Below, piece after piece: positions 33,586-43,603 of a DNA stretch of 64,000 bases; the stretch's first letter is position 1, and every line of letters starts with the position of its first letter. The position numbers and the translations under genes were made by a program. The notes beneath the pieces were generated by a model that ran no database searches, had not been told where the DNA came from, and saw nothing but the letters and a program-made list of their open reading frames with translations. Origin of the DNA: Archegozetes longisetosus (lineage: Eukaryota; Arthropoda; Arachnida; Sarcoptiformes; Trhypochthoniidae). Location of the stretch: NCBI GenBank assembly GCA_018873245.2, contig JAEMBT020000023.1, positions 62,001-126,000 on the forward strand. Reading direction: 5' to 3'.

Positions 33586-34084
33586 TAATACCAATGCCAA
33601 TGCCAATAATACCAAGTTACAACATTTTTTTATAAATTTTATACAATTAACCAAATTACATTATAAAGAGATGAAGCTTTATTATTTCATTCCATGAGTA
33701 GAGCAAATTGATGTTTAACATATCAATATTTTTATTTTCAGTCTTAATATTTTCTTATTCTAATAAAATTTGAAACAAATTGAATTATAGAATTGAAATT
33801 GGAAAAGTGTTCTTGAAAACCTGGGATTTATAAAAACTAATAGTCGTAATGATTAGCCCAACACTCGAGAAATGAGAAAATTTTATAAACTTGAGTTTTA
33901 GAAAAATCATTTTAACAAAACATTTTACCAATAAGTACTGTGAATCTAAGAGTAGATTTTAGAAAAAAAACTTTCAATAACTATTGTGAAATCACAGATG
34001 AAAACTTATTTAGGTCAGCATTCGAGATAGAGTTGTTTTTTTAGAATTTTGATTTTAAAAACTACAAGAATGAGGCCGATTTGA

Positions 34085-34345
34085 TAAAATGGAATAATTA
34101 GGACAGCATTCGAGATAACGGTTATTTTAACTGATAAGAATTAAAGTCCTTATCCGTAGAACTGGAGGAATAATGGCGAAAATTGGGTATAAATAGAGGT
34201 GTTGATCGGCGCGGCCGGTTCTCTAGAAAAGAGATTTCTAGCCGTTCACTTGTTCTCGATCTATATATATATATTATATATATATTAATTATTCATTTTT
34301 CCTTTTTTGTTTTTTGAGGTTAAAGATCAAGGTCATTGTATTTTT
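34085..34345 (+). repeat. Type I cassette 5
   Basis: TATAAATAG at 34188-34196, GGCGCGGCCGG, hairpin at 34223-34241, AT run, GATCAAGGTCATTG. The left GATA half is truncated (TAACTGATAAG then TCCTTATCCG). Confidence 0.85.
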
Positions 34346-34560
34346 ACAATAATTTTACCATATAAAACCCAAAGTTGCTTTATATTTTAATAGTTTCCCT
34401 GTAGATGATTTCATCTGAGCTGAAATATAATTTTATTAGTCGTGATCTGTAAAAAATGTCAAATTACTACTCACATACATCAAGTATTATCTACAATACT
34501 AATTTTCCATTTGCTCAAAAATAAGGCTTAGGGATTGCTCAATTAAGTTATCCTAAAGTA
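34346..34560 (+). pseudogene. lef-8 relic C (5' end after its cassette)
   Basis: The sequence from CCATATAAAACCCAAAGTTG to TTTGCTCAAAAATAAGG parallels 15185-15550: same leader, a lost ATG, then pieces of codons 1-110 with large deletions and stops. With cassette 5 it is a decayed duplicate of the whole lef-8 promoter and gene start. Confidence 0.8.
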
Positions 34561-34806
34561 AACAGACAAAATACATCATAAACAAGTGTTCCGATGATTC
34601 CGAAAACAGATTATTGTTTTTATGATCATATTTTTTAAGATACTCGAGACATGAAAAAAGTTTTAGAAAATCTGTGTTTCTACTCTCGGGATATGTGTCA
34701 GATATATGATATGAAAACCTGTCAGATTGTGAGTTATTACAGTTTAATTTTTTCACGTATAAATTTCATTGAAATTAATTGCCACATTATTCTAAGAAAT
34801 TATATT

Positions 34807-35160
34807 CTAAAAATTGAAATACAATTGACATGTGAGATCATTAACTTTCGTTTTCACAAACAAAAGTATTGACCCTATGACTAGGCTATTTAATCTTGAA
34901 TACATATTCATGATATCGCCACTTACTAAACTATGAGTAATTCGCATGAAATAAGTGAATTCAACTATAAGTTCAGCATTAGTCATTATAAGCGAACCAA
35001 AGCGTAAATGAAATTCGAGCTGTGGTGTAACTCTAATGATACCGTCAAGTTCAACTTTATACAATTGAGTATTGCCGATATCGTTTGCAATAAAACAAAA
35101 TTTTGAACTATGAGTCAATTCGGCAGTATATAAGGGAAACGATTTCGTCAAATATTTCAT
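34807..35160 (-). CDS. Unrecognised 117-residue protein
   Basis: From ATG 35160 this reads as a plausible globular beta-rich protein (LYKVELDGIIRVTPQLEFHLRFGS). It lies at the edge of the desert, divergent from the small zinc-finger gene. The TATA box of that gene lies inside this frame, so the two would compete; one explanation is that this is a chance frame. No family recognised. Confidence 0.4.
   Translation of the reverse strand: MKYLTKSFPLYTAELTHSSKFCFIANDIGNTQLYKVELDGIIRVTPQLEFHLRFGSLIMTNAELIVEFTYFMRITHSLVSGDIMNMYSRLNSLVIGSILLFVKTKVNDLTCQLYFNF
35127..35134 (+). promoter_or_regulatory. TATA box of the small zinc-finger gene
   Basis: TATATAAG is followed about 28 bases later by TTCATTATTC, a plausible initiator, and then an ATG-free leader with TCAAGTCAA-type repeats up to the splice donor. 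Spacing fits RNA polymerase II. Confidence 0.55.
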
Positions 35161-35251
35161 TATTCGGTTTGAGAATAAGACTCAAGTCAAGACAAACCAA
35201 TTCGAATCAATTCAAGTCAATTTAAGCCATCAAACTCTTTCATAATAATAG

Positions 35252-35321
35252 GTAAGTGTTTACATATTTTCATTCTCTTATATTCTATTTTTTAATAATC
35301 TATTTTTAAATATTTTTACAG
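35252..35321 (+). other. 70-nt intron in the 5' leader of the small zinc-finger gene
   Basis: A textbook donor (TAG|GTAAGT) and acceptor (ATATTTTTACAG|A) with a T-rich 3' half. The acceptor is one base before the ATG of the 44-codon frame; the upstream leader from the TATA box has no ATG. Confidence 0.7.
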
Positions 35322-35322
35322 A

Positions 35323-35457
35323 ATGGCTACATTCGTTGATAAGAGTAATCCTCTTACTGGCCTCCTAAGATGTCCTTATTGCAAGGTTTGGGTGAGAGAC
35401 GCAAAATACTTCAAGCATGTGGTCTTCAAGTGCCCGAAGTTGGTCAAGAAAACCTAA
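35323..35457 (+). CDS. 44-residue basic CCHC zinc-finger protein
   Basis: ATG 35323 to TAA 35457. Residues 17-37 give C-x2-C-x11-H-x4-C (CPYCK...KHVVFKC), a single zinc-binding module, within a basic chain (nine lysines, two arginines). Codon use is strikingly unlike the AT-rich neighbours: AAG, TTC, TAC, GTC, CTC and GGC predominate, as in a highly expressed or recently acquired gene. It has its own TATA box, a 5' leader intron and a poly(A) signal (AATAAA, about 35640). A small abundant nucleic-acid-binding protein is a reasonable inference. I cannot name a family. Confidence 0.65.
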   Translation: MATFVDKSNPLTGLLRCPYCKVWVRDAKYFKHVVFKCPKLVKKT

Positions 35458-35681
35458 ATTACATTTATCCTCATTTCCTCATTTATCCTCATTTATCCTC
35501 ATTTAACCTGTTTAAATTTAACTTCAATTTGTATTTTAGTTAAATTTTTAATGTATCTTAACGTTGATTGTAAAGCGAATTGTTTTTTTTTTCATTTCAA
35601 AAATATTTTGTTTTTTGTAATTTTTCACTCATAGATTACAATAAATATTTCAATTGAAATACAAACAAAACTGTAAATACT
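35458..35681 (+). other. 3' untranslated region with short tandem repeats
   Basis: CATTTATCCT-type decamers repeat four to five times (35461-35510). AATAAA at about 35640 is the likely poly(A) signal of the zinc-finger gene. On the opposite strand CCAATAAAG near 35683 would serve genes arriving from the right, so transcripts converge here. Confidence 0.5.
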
Positions 35682-35901
35682 TTATTGGTTTGGGTGGCTT
35701 AGATTATGAGTATTAGTTATGATTACGAGTTTTATGAGACAGAGTTTTTTATGATTAACATTTTTCCACACGACATTCTTCATGAGAAATAACTTCTTTC
35801 CTGCAAGTTTTTGTAATATTATCATCATTTTCTGGGCATCTGATTTCATTGACTTTACGTATTCTAACCACACTTCGATTTCCCTGACCTAAATATTGTC
35901 G

Positions 35902-36255
35902 CTAAATGTAAGTATAATCTGTTTCCAACAAATTCAGTTCCTTAACACAAATGTCTTTCAGATAGTAATATATCGATCTACTATAGTTGTTGTAAAGTCC
36001 TCCTCGTGGCCAATTGAAATCATCAATTTGAATTGTATACACAACTGTTCCATCTTCCCGTGTACTTACCGATATGAATTGAGGTAAACTATTGTCCCTA
36101 ATTGCTTGATATAAAATTCTAACGTTTGTAATGATTGACTTGTACTTTTCCTGTTCCTCACACGATAGAATTTTACCATTGTTAATGGTTACATTTTTGT
36201 AAACAAAATCAAACTGACTCAAATCAATATCAATTGGATCGGGCTGGGTTGTCAT
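35902..36255 (-). CDS. Unrecognised 117-residue protein
   Basis: ATG 36255, soluble and acidic at the N-terminus (MTTQPDPIDIDLSQFDF), with a Tyr-rich C-terminal part (YNNYSRSIYYYLKD). The stretch after the stop (35740-35880, minus) has a short cysteine-containing open text (CPENDDNITKTC) without a start, possibly a frame-shifted extension. No motif recognised. It is last in a run of minus-strand genes from 37.9 kb. Confidence 0.6.
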   Translation of the reverse strand: MTTQPDPIDIDLSQFDFVYKNVTINNGKILSCEEQEKYKSIITNVRILYQAIRDNSLPQFISVSTREDGTVVYTIQIDDFNWPRGGLYNNYSRSIYYYLKDICVKELNLLETDYTYI

Positions 36256-36319
36256 TTTACTAGGATTTATTATAAAACCTTAATATACTGTAGATAACTA
36301 GTACAATAACTAATAGTAG

Positions 36320-37014
36320 TTAATTGTTTTCAAAGTATTTGCACAAGTTTGCATTATTAGTAAAATATAAAATATTTCTAATAAAGTGGTAGAAAATATT
36401 TTTCTTGAGAAATTTGTGATCCTGATGAATTAGGACACCGGTGAGAATGTACTCGTAAACATGAGCAATGGCATGATAGATTCCCAGTATTGCAATAATT
36501 GTAGTGTATTCGGAAACTTCGTTTGACAAGTTCTTGCTCCATTCAGAGTTTATTCTAAAGTACTTTTTCCTTTTGAGTCGACTTCGTATTTGATTTCCAA
36601 AATACCTGTCGAGCTATTTGTCTCATTTTCAAAGTTGTAAATCTTATATTTTTTAATTTCGCAAGCTAGACTTACAATCAATGGGATATTAATTATGAAA
36701 AACAAGTTACCAATCTTGCCTTCATTAAATTTATTAAAACTATTAGAATTATTGGTAATTTGAAGTCGTACGTCAATAATTTCGGGCAAGTTTCCAGAAC
36801 TGGTATTTGTAATGAAAAACATGTCAAACTTTTCTAGCGGAATTGGTGAACCAAAAACTTTGTTTATGACCAAAATCCAGGATAAAATACAATGCTGAAT
36901 CAGGCACAAGTCTGAAGTCCTATGAAGGAAAATTGTGGATCCCAAAATCTCTTGCATTGTTGATAGTAACAATTCAATTGATCTCAAAGTTTTCAAAGAA
37001 CAATCGATATTCAA
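36320..37014 (-). CDS. C-terminally membrane-associated protein, one frameshift; Ac81-like candidate
   Basis: Frames 36550-37014 and 36320-36529 are continuous with a single shift at a T5/A5 run near 36564-36568, giving about 230 residues. It has hydrophobic helices around residues 37-52 (LIQHCILSWILVINKVFG) and near 172-190 (TTIIAILGIYHAIAHVYEYI). The length and the late hydrophobic GIYHA-type segment are compatible with baculovirus Ac81, a conserved core gene, but I cannot confirm this without alignment. Confidence 0.6.
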
Positions 37015-37022
37015 TGAATTGT

Positions 37023-37286
37023 CTACAAACTCATTTTTATATTTGGATCTGAGAAAGTCTTGATAGGTGTTAATTTTTTCTTATAATGGACAATTTTCTT
37101 TTGGATAGTATCAATTTCATCGTCCACGAATCTAACTTTCTTTTTAACACTTTTACTCTTTTTTGACTTGTTATTATATTTATCCGCAATAATGTCGTCA
37201 TCATATTCTTCTTCCACATAATTGTGAAACTCGTCTTCATCTAAAATACTGTTGATTGTCTCATCAATTTTGTCATTACTGGCCAT
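37023..37286 (-). CDS. Small charged protein
   Basis: An 87-residue protein from ATG 37286 with an acidic first half (YVEEEYDDDIIADKY) and a basic second half (KSKKSKSVKKKVRFVDDE). No hydrophobic segment. This charge pattern suits a nuclear or DNA-linked structural protein. No family recognised. Confidence 0.6.
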   Translation of the reverse strand: MASNDKIDETINSILDEDEFHNYVEEEYDDDIIADKYNNKSKKSKSVKKKVRFVDDEIDTIQKKIVHYKKKLTPIKTFSDPNIKMSL

Positions 37287-37309
37287 AATTTATTTATTCA
37301 ATTACTTTA

Positions 37310-37600
37310 TTATTCGTTTGTTAGGTATTTGTACAGTTTCTCAAAGTCTTCTCTTGTTCCGCCAATTTCTTCATTGGTTGTGGAAAATAGGTTCAACATT
37401 TCTAAACTTTGACTCAGAGTTTTATTAACGTTCTGTTTCTTTAGTTTGATAAGTGCATTCGGGGCAAAGTCAAATTTATTATTGGCTAGGTAGTCAATTT
37501 GATAAATAATTTCCTTTTTATAAAAATAATATAACCCATAAAGAGATAATATCAGAAAGATAATATAAGTGAAAAAATAGATATAATCTTGTCTATTCAT
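37310..37600 (-). CDS. Single-anchor membrane protein
   Basis: A 96-residue protein from ATG 37600. Residues 8-25 form a membrane anchor (YFFTYIIFLILSLYGLYYFY); the rest is polar with a helix near the end (REDFEKLYKYLTNE). Its start overlaps the end of the LEF-5-like gene by 8 bases. Probably a small envelope protein, by inference. Confidence 0.65.
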   Translation of the reverse strand: MNRQDYIYFFTYIIFLILSLYGLYYFYKKEIIYQIDYLANNKFDFAPNALIKLKKQNVNKTLSQSLEMLNLFSTTNEEIGGTREDFEKLYKYLTNE

Positions 37601-37907
37601 ATTTCTTTAGACAGGAACTACACATTATCGTATAAGACTCATCGCTGCTTCTGGTCTGGATATAAATAATCTTGGGATTGTTGCAACAGTCATTGTCAGA
37701 ATTCTTTGGTAGAGTGAGCTTGCTTATAAAGCTAGAAATCCTATTATACAGTTCAATTATAAACTTATTTTTATGCGCAAAGTCGGCTTCCTTAAAATTG
37801 AAAAATGAATTCAGATCTGATGACATATTTGAATCCAATAAATCCAAATGAAAAGAAAGCCTACGAGCACGGCTTTTATAGGATAACCAAAATTCCAGAT
37901 AATCCAT
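37593..37907 (-). CDS. lef-5: LEF-5-like transcription factor with TFIIS zinc ribbon
   Basis: A 104-residue frame from ATG 37907; an in-frame ATG at 37826 would give 77 residues. The C-terminus has a zinc ribbon: DCCNNP, then IQTRSSDESYTIMCSSC, which matches the QTRSADEPMT-F-C-x2-C signature of TFIIS-type ribbons. LEF-5 of baculoviruses and nudiviruses carries this ribbon and stimulates the viral late polymerase. It is short for the family. The 5' end overlaps the start of the primase-helicase on the other strand by about 100 bases if the long start is used, or about 20 with the short one; the short start is tidier. Confidence 0.75.
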   Translation of the reverse strand: MDYLEFWLSYKSRARRLSFHLDLLDSNMSSDLNSFFNFKEADFAHKNKFIIELYNRISSFISKLTLPKNSDNDCCNNPKIIYIQTRSSDESYTIMCSSCLKKYE

Positions 37908-40900
37908 CAGATACTGGTGGATATTATAGTGTTGAACATAAGGGAAAAAATTTGTTTTTCACAAATTACTTACTCAACGTAATACAGACACTACCTTCAG
38001 AATACAAAAACTTTAATATAAAGACCGAGTCGCAGAACTTGCCAAAAAACCTGCAACTACAATTGATGAGTTGTACGACGCATACGCTCTTGCTGGATAT
38101 TGATGTCAAGGCGGCGACGAGTGATAATGTTGACGGAAATTTGGACTATTTTCTTGCTAAACCATTCAAATCAATTCAAGACAGAGAAGATTGCTTTAGA
38201 GCCATTATTAGATTGTTTTATGATTTTTTTACTGAAGAAATTAATCAGACCACTCTATATGCCAAGTCGTACTTGGGAATAATTTCGGAAAAATTGGTAA
38301 AATTGACAGACGAATATGATGTGATTAGAAGAGCTCGAACAGGAGGATTTCACCTAATCTTTCCGGAAATATTTATGACTCCCATAAACTACAGAGCGTT
38401 TATGGAAAAGTTTCAATTAAGACTAGGGTCGCTCAACGAAAGTGATACGTATTCAATAGAACAAGACGAGCATTCAAAAATCTGGATAAACTTTAAAAAG
38501 TATGGTATAAAGTGTAACTTTGATATACCAAATGCCTGGAGTTTACCGTTTTGTGGAAAACAGTCAAACGATGAGTCGATTTATAAGCCGACTGGTTTCC
38601 TGTTGATTATTCCATATTTGCAGACTTGCGAGTTTGAATTTGGAACAGAACTGAAAAATCCGTTAACACTGTTGGCCGAAAAGTATCTAAACTTTACAAA
38701 ACAACAGTCTTTGGCTAACGTGTTTTTTGTCTAGAGAACAAGAAAACAACCGAAGTGCAAAAGAAGACAAGAAAACGAAAGGTGAACACTTATAGAGACA
38801 CGAACGAACTGTTTAGGAAGCAATATATCCTTCAGTATAGTTGCCTGTTTCCAATATACTGGAATACACAGCATAGTATTTGTTTGGGAATAGATATTCC
38901 GACCTTTGAGAGATTAATTTTGGAATATAAAATTAATATGATTGATAATGAGGATCACATTGAAAGAGAACTATACAATGAATATGAGGTTATTGGAGTA
39001 CTGGGTTCGGAGGTATACGAAAATGACACTGAAACAAACTCAAAATGGAAATATTTAAACCTGGCAATTCATAATGAGCTCATATTGAAATCGGAAATTT
39101 CCCTAGACTCGAAGCTTGTAGAACTATGGAATTCAAACATTACAAACTTAAACTCAATAACAAACCAGATTATGGAATTTGAGTTTATTGAGTTTAATCG
39201 TAAATTTCTAGAGAATTATAGCCTGACATCTAAATCGTTAATAAAGCTATTCAAGTCATCGTTTATAGTTGACAGTGAAAATAGCTTGAAATATAACAAC
39301 AAGTTGACAACGACAAACTTTAACGACACAAACGAAATTTATTCGATACTGACAGAAAACGAAAAAGTGGTTTGTGACCATATATTCAAGTTGTCGAAGC
39401 TGTTTAGACCATATTTGAAGAATATAATAATCAATGAATGTCCAATCAAGTTACTGTTGAATCACGAAAAGAATTCATATTTTGTTTTGACTACTTATGC
39501 TTTTACAAAAATTACAAATCAAACCATCAAGACGGTTATATCGGTATTTGAAAAATTTGGATACATCCAATACGAGCACAATGAACAACTGCAGCAAATT
39601 GTCCACCGATTGATAAATTGTGCATCGTCAAATTTGGCTTTACAAATTGAATACTTTACAATAAATGATCTGTATAGTTTGATACTACAAGTAATTGACA
39701 AAATTGAGTCGTCATCGTCAAACTTCATGAACCCGAACGAGTACAAGAAACTATCGAAAAAGTTTACGCCAGAAATATTTAGCCACCTAATGGATTTTCA
39801 GAATACAGTTTCACCAGAATTTGCGATACCCAGATGCTCGATAGATCAGTATATAAAGTATTTAGAGACTTTCTGGAAACGGTTTTGCGAATGTATAGAG
39901 AAAAGTGACAGTGAGGAAAAAAAGAAAAATCACCCATACCGAAAACATTTCTGCCAAATACACCCATATTCAATCTAAATCAATTTGTTATTGATATGGT
40001 GTACAATATATTGTCACTATTTGTTCCGATTAAGTATATTAGAGTGGATGGTGGAACCGAACAAAAACGCAAGTATCACATTTATAATCCAAACTGTGGA
40101 AACTATCAGTTGATAATGTGCGAAACAATTAACGAAGAACACATTGAATTCTTTAAAGGACTGGTCGAACAGATTTTGGTTAGTTTCAATCCGACCGAAA
40201 AGAGAGACATTTATGAAACATACAACGCCAGATTTCTAATGCCAAACAGTATAAAAGAAGTAATATTGAAACTCAAGTTTTCGAAATCAGTGAAAGAAGT
40301 TACACAGTTCAACACAAATCCGCTAGTTTTGCTAACAAATCTGGGAGTATACGATATTGTCAGCGGAACACTCTTACCGTTTTCACCTTCGTTCCTGCTT
40401 TTCAAGTCCAGTGCAACAATAATAGATTTGAAAAAATATTTTCTAGACTATGGCGAGTTTAACAAGATATTGTACAAAGCTGGAAGTGAAGTATGCGAGA
40501 TTTTCTTTGAAAAACTTGACCACTACACTGATTTTCTAATTGGCAAAGAAGACTATCAACTGGAAAAAATGAAAAGCGAGTATCGATTACTTCACATGTG
40601 GTACGAACTAAATCATGAAGAGTGTAATGCACAGTCACAGACAAAGATGCAAAAATTGGAAAACAATTATCCGGAATTGTGCGAAATCTATAAACAAAGT
40701 AAAATCAGCATAAATGAAAACTACTTTCCGTTGCCGAACGAACTGGCAAACGATGCCCAATGTTGGATTAAAAAGTTGGAATCATTTTATGAAATATTTA
40801 CGGAAGAATATATTGAAAAATTTTATAAAGAAATCAGTATCAACTTGGATAAGAACCTGTTGAATTCATTAGTTTGTGCACTGGTTTTCATTGCAAAGAC

Positions 40901-42053
40901 ATTCTTTTTTAACAGTGAATGTCTTGTTTTCAATCTAACTCTTCAGATGATTGCAATATGCGGACATAACTATGATAAAAATATTGTAGTATATGTCGGA
41001 GACAAGGACAGTGGAAAGACAACTTTTCAGAGAGCAGTTACAGAAGCCGTATCGCCAATGTATGCCGATGTAATTGATTCGGTGTACTTCAAGTCAAGCT
41101 ATAACAATGGTGACACAAAAACAGGTCTGCTCGATTCCTTCTATAGTCGGATTACTACTGTCGAGGAGTCAAATATCAACAACATCAACAGCAATGAACT
41201 CAAAGGTTTGTCTGGTTCGGGAAACAACAACATAAGGGGTGTTCACGAGAAAAAAGCTATCAAAGGCAGAACAATGACCACCTTGTTCATGTTGATGAAC
41301 AACTACTTTACCTGTCCAATTGAGGATGCGTTGAGTCGAAGATTTCAGAAACACTTTTTTCAGTCAAAGTTTATAAAGTTATCCGATCTGAAAGATCAAA
41401 TTTTGAAACAGGAAATTTTAGACTTTCCACTGACAATATCGTCACAAATTGAAAACAAAACTTTCATACAAAATTCACACAATGTAAACTCATCAATATA
41501 CGGACTGATGCTTCTGATATTTAGTTCGTTGAAAAATAGAACAGTGGTTACAAATTCAAACTGTTATTTAAATATGGTTAACTATCCAAAAGTTTGGATC
41601 GAGTTGGATAGGATTTGTACCGAAAGTACGTCAATAGTTCACGCATTCTGTACGGACGCCGATATTCAGTTACATATTGATAAACCAAATAGGAAGCTAT
41701 ATATGGATCATTTAATATCGGCGGCTCGGATATTTACGAGTCGACACAAGAAATACCAGGCATCCGATATAATAAAAGAGTTTTGTGAATATTACAAGGA
41801 ATATAAATGTCAAGAAGTTTCAATAATTGACCAAGTCGAAGAAGAAGAAGGAGCAAACATTAACATTGATGATTTATTAAGTGAAACTAGTACAGATATC
41901 GATGAAGAAGAGATTCTGAAAAATTTTAATGCGCCACACACGCCGAGAAAAAAACCAAAACTAGATAAGCAAATAAAATGCGATATAACCTATTTCAAAG
42001 GAATGAGTATAAATAACACTTCGTATATAAAGAATATAAAGAATTTCAAATAA
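37805..42053 (+). CDS. Primase-helicase: AEP-like primase plus D5-type SF3 helicase, two frameshifts
   Basis: Frames 37805-38734, 38755-39978 and 39996-42053 are open through their junctions and shift at T6 (38723-38728) and A7 (39917-39923), so I read one gene of about 1,410 residues. Part 1 has an archaeo-eukaryotic primase signature: LLLDIDV (metal-binding D-x-D) near residue 98 and RTGGFHLIFP near 180. Part 3 has the SF3 helicase: Walker A GDKDSGKTT (about 40998-41022), VEES as Walker B, and LFMLMNNYFTCP as motif C, followed by an acidic tail. Such fusions prime and unwind DNA at viral replication forks. Baculoviruses and nudiviruses use LEF-1/LEF-2 and P143-type helicase instead, so this is a point of difference. 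Confidence 0.85.
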
Positions 42054-42058
42054 ATAAA

Positions 42059-42869
42059 ATGATCAGCTTAAAGGCAAAATCGTATAACAAGTTTAATGAA
42101 CGATTGAATACATTTGAAACGCAAGACTATTGGGCGTTTAAATTAGCCGAATATGGATTCTATAGAAAAAATCAACTGGAAGTAGCATGCTTCTGCTGTA
42201 ATGGAGTGGTTGATTTTTATGCAGGTAGATATTTCAAGCATATTTTAGATGAACATGAATCCAAATACAGTTATTGTAAATATTGTAAAAAAAATTAAAC
42301 ATAATAGTGAAAGTTACGATGTATGTGACACTCAAAGTAAGGAAATATTCGAAAATGAGATTCACAGTATGAAGAGTATAATCTTGAGAGAAGTGTTACC
42401 ATCTCTAATCATATTTACTAAACCCTGTAACACGCTTTATAAATCAAAAGTGGACCGATTGAAAAGTTTCGCAATTTGGCCGGCAGAGTATGACTTTATC
42501 AGTGTTGAAGCCTTAGCAGATGCAGGATTCTACTATCTGGGAATGCGAGATATGGTTAAATGCTATTATTGCAATATTGGTTTAACGGACTTTGAAAGAA
42601 CTGATGATCCATTTAGCGAGCATTATAGATACTCACCAAATTGTTTCTATATTCGAATGAAAATGTTAAACCACACAAACGTTCAAAAGAAAAAATATGA
42701 CGACGATGATGATGATGATCTATGCATTATTTGTTTTTCAAACAGAAAAAATTCCATAATATTGCCCTGTCGACACACGATTCAATGTAGTGATTGTATA
42801 GTAAATCTAAATGGATGTCCAGTTTGTAAGGGAAAAATTGGTGCGATATTACCAATATTTTCAATCTAA
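42059..42869 (+). CDS. iap: Inhibitor of apoptosis, BIR-BIR-RING, one frameshift
   Basis: Frames 42059-42298 and 42249-42869 join at an A8 run (42287-42294). BIR 1 is at residues about 15-75 (RLNTFETQDYW, LAEYGFYR, CFCCNGVVDF, HILDEHESKYSYC). BIR 2 follows (RLKSFAIWP, LADAGFYYLG, KCYYCNIGL, DDPFSEHYRYSPNC), then an Asp run and a C-terminal RING (CIICF, LPCRHTIQCSDC, CPVC). Zinc ligands of both domains and the RING are in place. Viral IAPs block host caspases and promote ubiquitination of pro-death proteins. The gene starts 5 bases after the primase-helicase stop. Confidence 0.9.
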
Positions 42870-42916
42870 TTATAATTGTTATTATTATAACTGTGTTCAC
42901 ATTTCAAAATAAAATC

Positions 42917-43344
42917 ATGAAAGTTGAGCTATTATTGTTATGCTTGGTTATAAGTTATGAGTTCATGTGAGAATGTCGCAATTGTACTACACGGAAGAAG
43001 AGAAGAGAATCGAGCAACAATTCGGTGAGAATAGCAGTTGGTCCAACTTCAAACCAATGGATTTTCAATTAGATAAAGTATGTAAGTAACTATTGCCGTT
43101 TTTCGCCTGTTCACAAGGATCTTTATTATGGAGTAATTGTTTAGACGAACTTGTTCCAAAATTGAGGAAACTGATAACATTTGGTGTTCCAGATTGTAAT
43201 AATATGGATCTTATCAACAAATTACTGAGGTTGGGTTGTGAAATTATCAAAAAAACGTGTGATAGTGTAACACCTGTTATTTTCAATAGCTTTATGTATA
43301 TAGTGGCATACGATTACTTTTCTGTAGTTAGTTATGCGGCATAG
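42917..43344 (+). CDS. Possible spliced small secreted protein
   Basis: ATG 42973 begins a frame that stops at TAA 43087, but a GTAAGT donor at 43082 and a TTTAG acceptor ending 43144 remove 63 bases and keep the frame, giving about 102 residues ending at 43344. The mature-looking part has three cysteines in CNNMDLINKLLRLGCEIIKKTC. Just upstream, ATG 42917 opens a 17-residue hydrophobic signal-like peptide (MKVELLLLCLVISYEFM) one frameshift away; if joined, the protein would be secreted. Part of exon 1 (43013-43078) recurs inverted at 43405-43475. No family recognised. Confidence 0.45.
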
Positions 43345-43475
43345 AAGTTGGATAGCAGATATTAACAATCAAAACAAGAATAGCAATAAAGACTTTGATA
43401 CTTTATCAAATTGAAAATCCATTGGTTTGAAGTTGGACCAACTGCTATTCTCATTCGAATTGTTGCTCAATCCTA
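43013..43475. repeat. Inverted repeat of about 65 bp flanking about 330 bp
   Basis: GAGCAACAATTCGGTGAGAA through GATTTTCAATTAGATAAAGTA (43013-43080) has a near-perfect reverse complement at about 43400-43468. The differences are one inserted base and a few substitutions. The right copy lies at the end of a minus-strand frame (GTTGACCATACCGTTGATGG onwards, 43540-43430) whose text ends in the same RIEQQF peptide, so coding sequence itself was duplicated in inverted orientation. Confidence 0.85.
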
Positions 43476-43603
43476 TCTATCAAAGAAGTTGAATATTGGA
43501 TTAGCAATCGTTTCATTTGATCAGAAGTGATTGTTCCATCAACGGTATGGTCAACATTTATAACTTTCGAGTAAAATAAACAAAATAATTAGTTTACTCT
43601 GTC

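Larger units (their letters stand above)
24660..34806. repeat. Long repeat desert
   Basis: About 10 kb without a supportable intact gene. Contents that I can name are given as separate entries: type II cassettes d-g, type I cassette 5, three lef-8 relics, fold-back elements, and a tandem block at 32.78-33.13 kb. Between them are dispersed CTCGAATGCTGGCCTA, GATAACTGTTTCTATGATCATG (24945, 29735) and CACATCCGAAA-type units. Stretches 24.7-25.3, 26.5-27.4 and 30.6-31.2 kb hold only AT-rich sequence and single repeat units. Confidence 0.65.

Noticed and set aside
35682..35873. Minus-strand frames of about 45-60 residues, one with four cysteines
   Set aside because: No ATG in the cysteine-containing frame and no clear link to the upstream gene; noted under the neighbouring gene only.
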